64,000 nucleotides of DNA from Cerrena zonata (lineage: Eukaryota > Basidiomycota > Agaricomycetes > Polyporales > Cerrenaceae): assembly GCA_038087015.1 (NCBI GenBank), contig JASBNA010000013.1, forward strand, positions 682,001 to 746,000, given 5' to 3'. Position numbers and translations under genes: made by a program. Under the pieces are notes generated by a model, which was given only the letters and a program-made list of their open reading frames with translations, was not told where the DNA came from and did no database searches. Each line of letters opens with the position of its first letter. The stretch's first letter is position 1. Positions 63,427 to 64,000 of this stretch are shown one piece after another.

Positions 63427-64000
63427 ATGCCAATCGAACTTATTCTTTCTCCAGTCATGAGACCTTTGGTCATGGCCAAAGCAGTTCTTTTCCATCCACA
63501 TAGAAGAGCATCTCGTTATGTTCCTCATATAATCGAGCTCCCAGAAGAAAACGTTTCTGAATACGTTTTTGTTAAACGTTTCGGGTCTGGCTCAAAGATC
63601 TTCGATGTTTATGATACGGAAAACGGTTCTTTGCCTCTTGGTTCAAATGATCCAAGCAAAAAGCTATTTTGGTTCGTCAGATCGCGAGCTGTCAAAGGTG
63701 CTTATAAAATGTATTCTAGTTCTATTACTGGAACTGGACCAGAGGGAGAAGATGAGCCCGTGGCAGCCATTAGAGCCGGGTTGAGATCTAATGTTCTCTT
63801 AATTAGAGCACCAGGAGCACCAGCAGCTGAACTAGGCTGGCATATAATTGGCCATAGAGTCGATGCAAATGATAGCTATAGAATGTTTACAATGGCCGAT
63901 GGTTTTACTTATCAATGGACTAGTAAAGGGAAATGGTTAGAAAAAGTTCACAATGTCGGTGAAAAAGAATCGGAAGTAAGAGAAAGAATTGCCCAAGTTA
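63427..64000 (+). CDS. Unidentified protein, truncated by the window end
   Basis: An open frame of 191 codons from ATG 63427 runs off the window without a stop. I do not recognise it with confidence. It starts MPIELILSPVMRPLVMA. It has alternating beta-type segments (VSEYVFVKRF, KIFDVYD, KLFWFVRSR, YKMYSSS) with small charged loops, and later LGWHIIGHRVDANDSYRMF and GFTYQWTSKGKWLE. The F-x-V and basic-aromatic pattern, with one strand ending in YQW, recalls the tubby/scramblase-like fold, but this is a weak impression. No signal peptide and no membrane helix is seen. It shares strand and direction with the DIP1984 gene upstream. Confidence 0.7.
   Translation, partial: MPIELILSPVMRPLVMAKAVLFHPHRRASRYVPHIIELPEENVSEYVFVKRFGSGSKIFDVYDTENGSLPLGSNDPSKKLFWFVRSRAVKGAYKMYSSSITGTGPEGEDEPVAAIRAGLRSNVLLIRAPGAPAAELGWHIIGHRVDANDSYRMFTMADGFTYQWTSKGKWLEKVHNVGEKESEVRERIAQV

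Overview
The window is nuclear DNA of an ascomycete yeast of the CUG-Ser clade (Candida/Lodderomyces group). It is AT-rich and gene-dense, with few, short introns carrying GTATGT, TACTAAC and YAG signals, and every clear protein is fungal in type. Two conserved-serine positions are encoded by CTG (NCR1 codon 1160, BTN1 codon 133), which supports reading CUG as serine; standard-code translations are therefore slightly wrong at CTG. From memory, RIM101, FTR1, CHS1 and a WSC gene all lie on chromosome R of C. albicans, so this is probably the equivalent region; that is an inference, not a comparison I could run.

Layout. Positions 1-46,000 are mostly ordinary housekeeping genes: tRNA-Asn, SRM1, CHS1, a TPR/U-box (CHIP-like) ligase, a large unknown protein, PSF2, ARG2, an IZH/PAQR protein, a DUF218 protein, ARO4, BTN1, BNA3, EFM2, tRNA-Arg, FTR1, an NmrA-like reductase, FMP41, DCD1, NCR1, CRP1/MDG1-like, RPB12, an AEP3-like mitochondrial protein, a WSC sensor and YPI1, followed by a stand-alone LINE-type ORF1 gene. 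Positions 46,000-52,400 carry tRNA-Tyr (with intron), SND2, an LTR remnant with a small coiled-coil ORF, tRNA-Thr, RIM101 and the mitochondrial tRNA thiouridylase. From 52,900 to the end the character changes. There are three identical tRNA-Val genes, several related LTR fragments, a gag-only element, a divergent eIF5A paralogue without the hypusine loop, an amidase, a bacterial-family (DIP1984) gene and an unidentified gene cut by the window edge.

Many conserved genes (CHS1, ARG2, ARO4, the NmrA-like gene, CRP1-like, SND2, the LINE ORF1) are broken by single-base indels, nearly all in homopolymers and mostly one base too many. When they are corrected the totals become exact multiples of three with normal family lengths. 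I read these as consensus errors in a draft assembly rather than pseudogenes. Several genes therefore appear as one feature spanning two or more frames.

The genes do not form one pathway. Functional themes are cell wall and stress (CHS1, WSC, RIM101), iron uptake (FTR1), amino-acid and NAD metabolism (ARG2, ARO4, BNA3), lysosome/vacuole and sterol handling (BTN1, NCR1), translation (EFM2, eIF5A-like, tRNA genes, MTO2) and DNA replication (PSF2, DCD1). The most unusual content is in 43-45 kb and 53-64 kb, where retroelement pieces, duplicated tRNA genes and accessory genes sit together.
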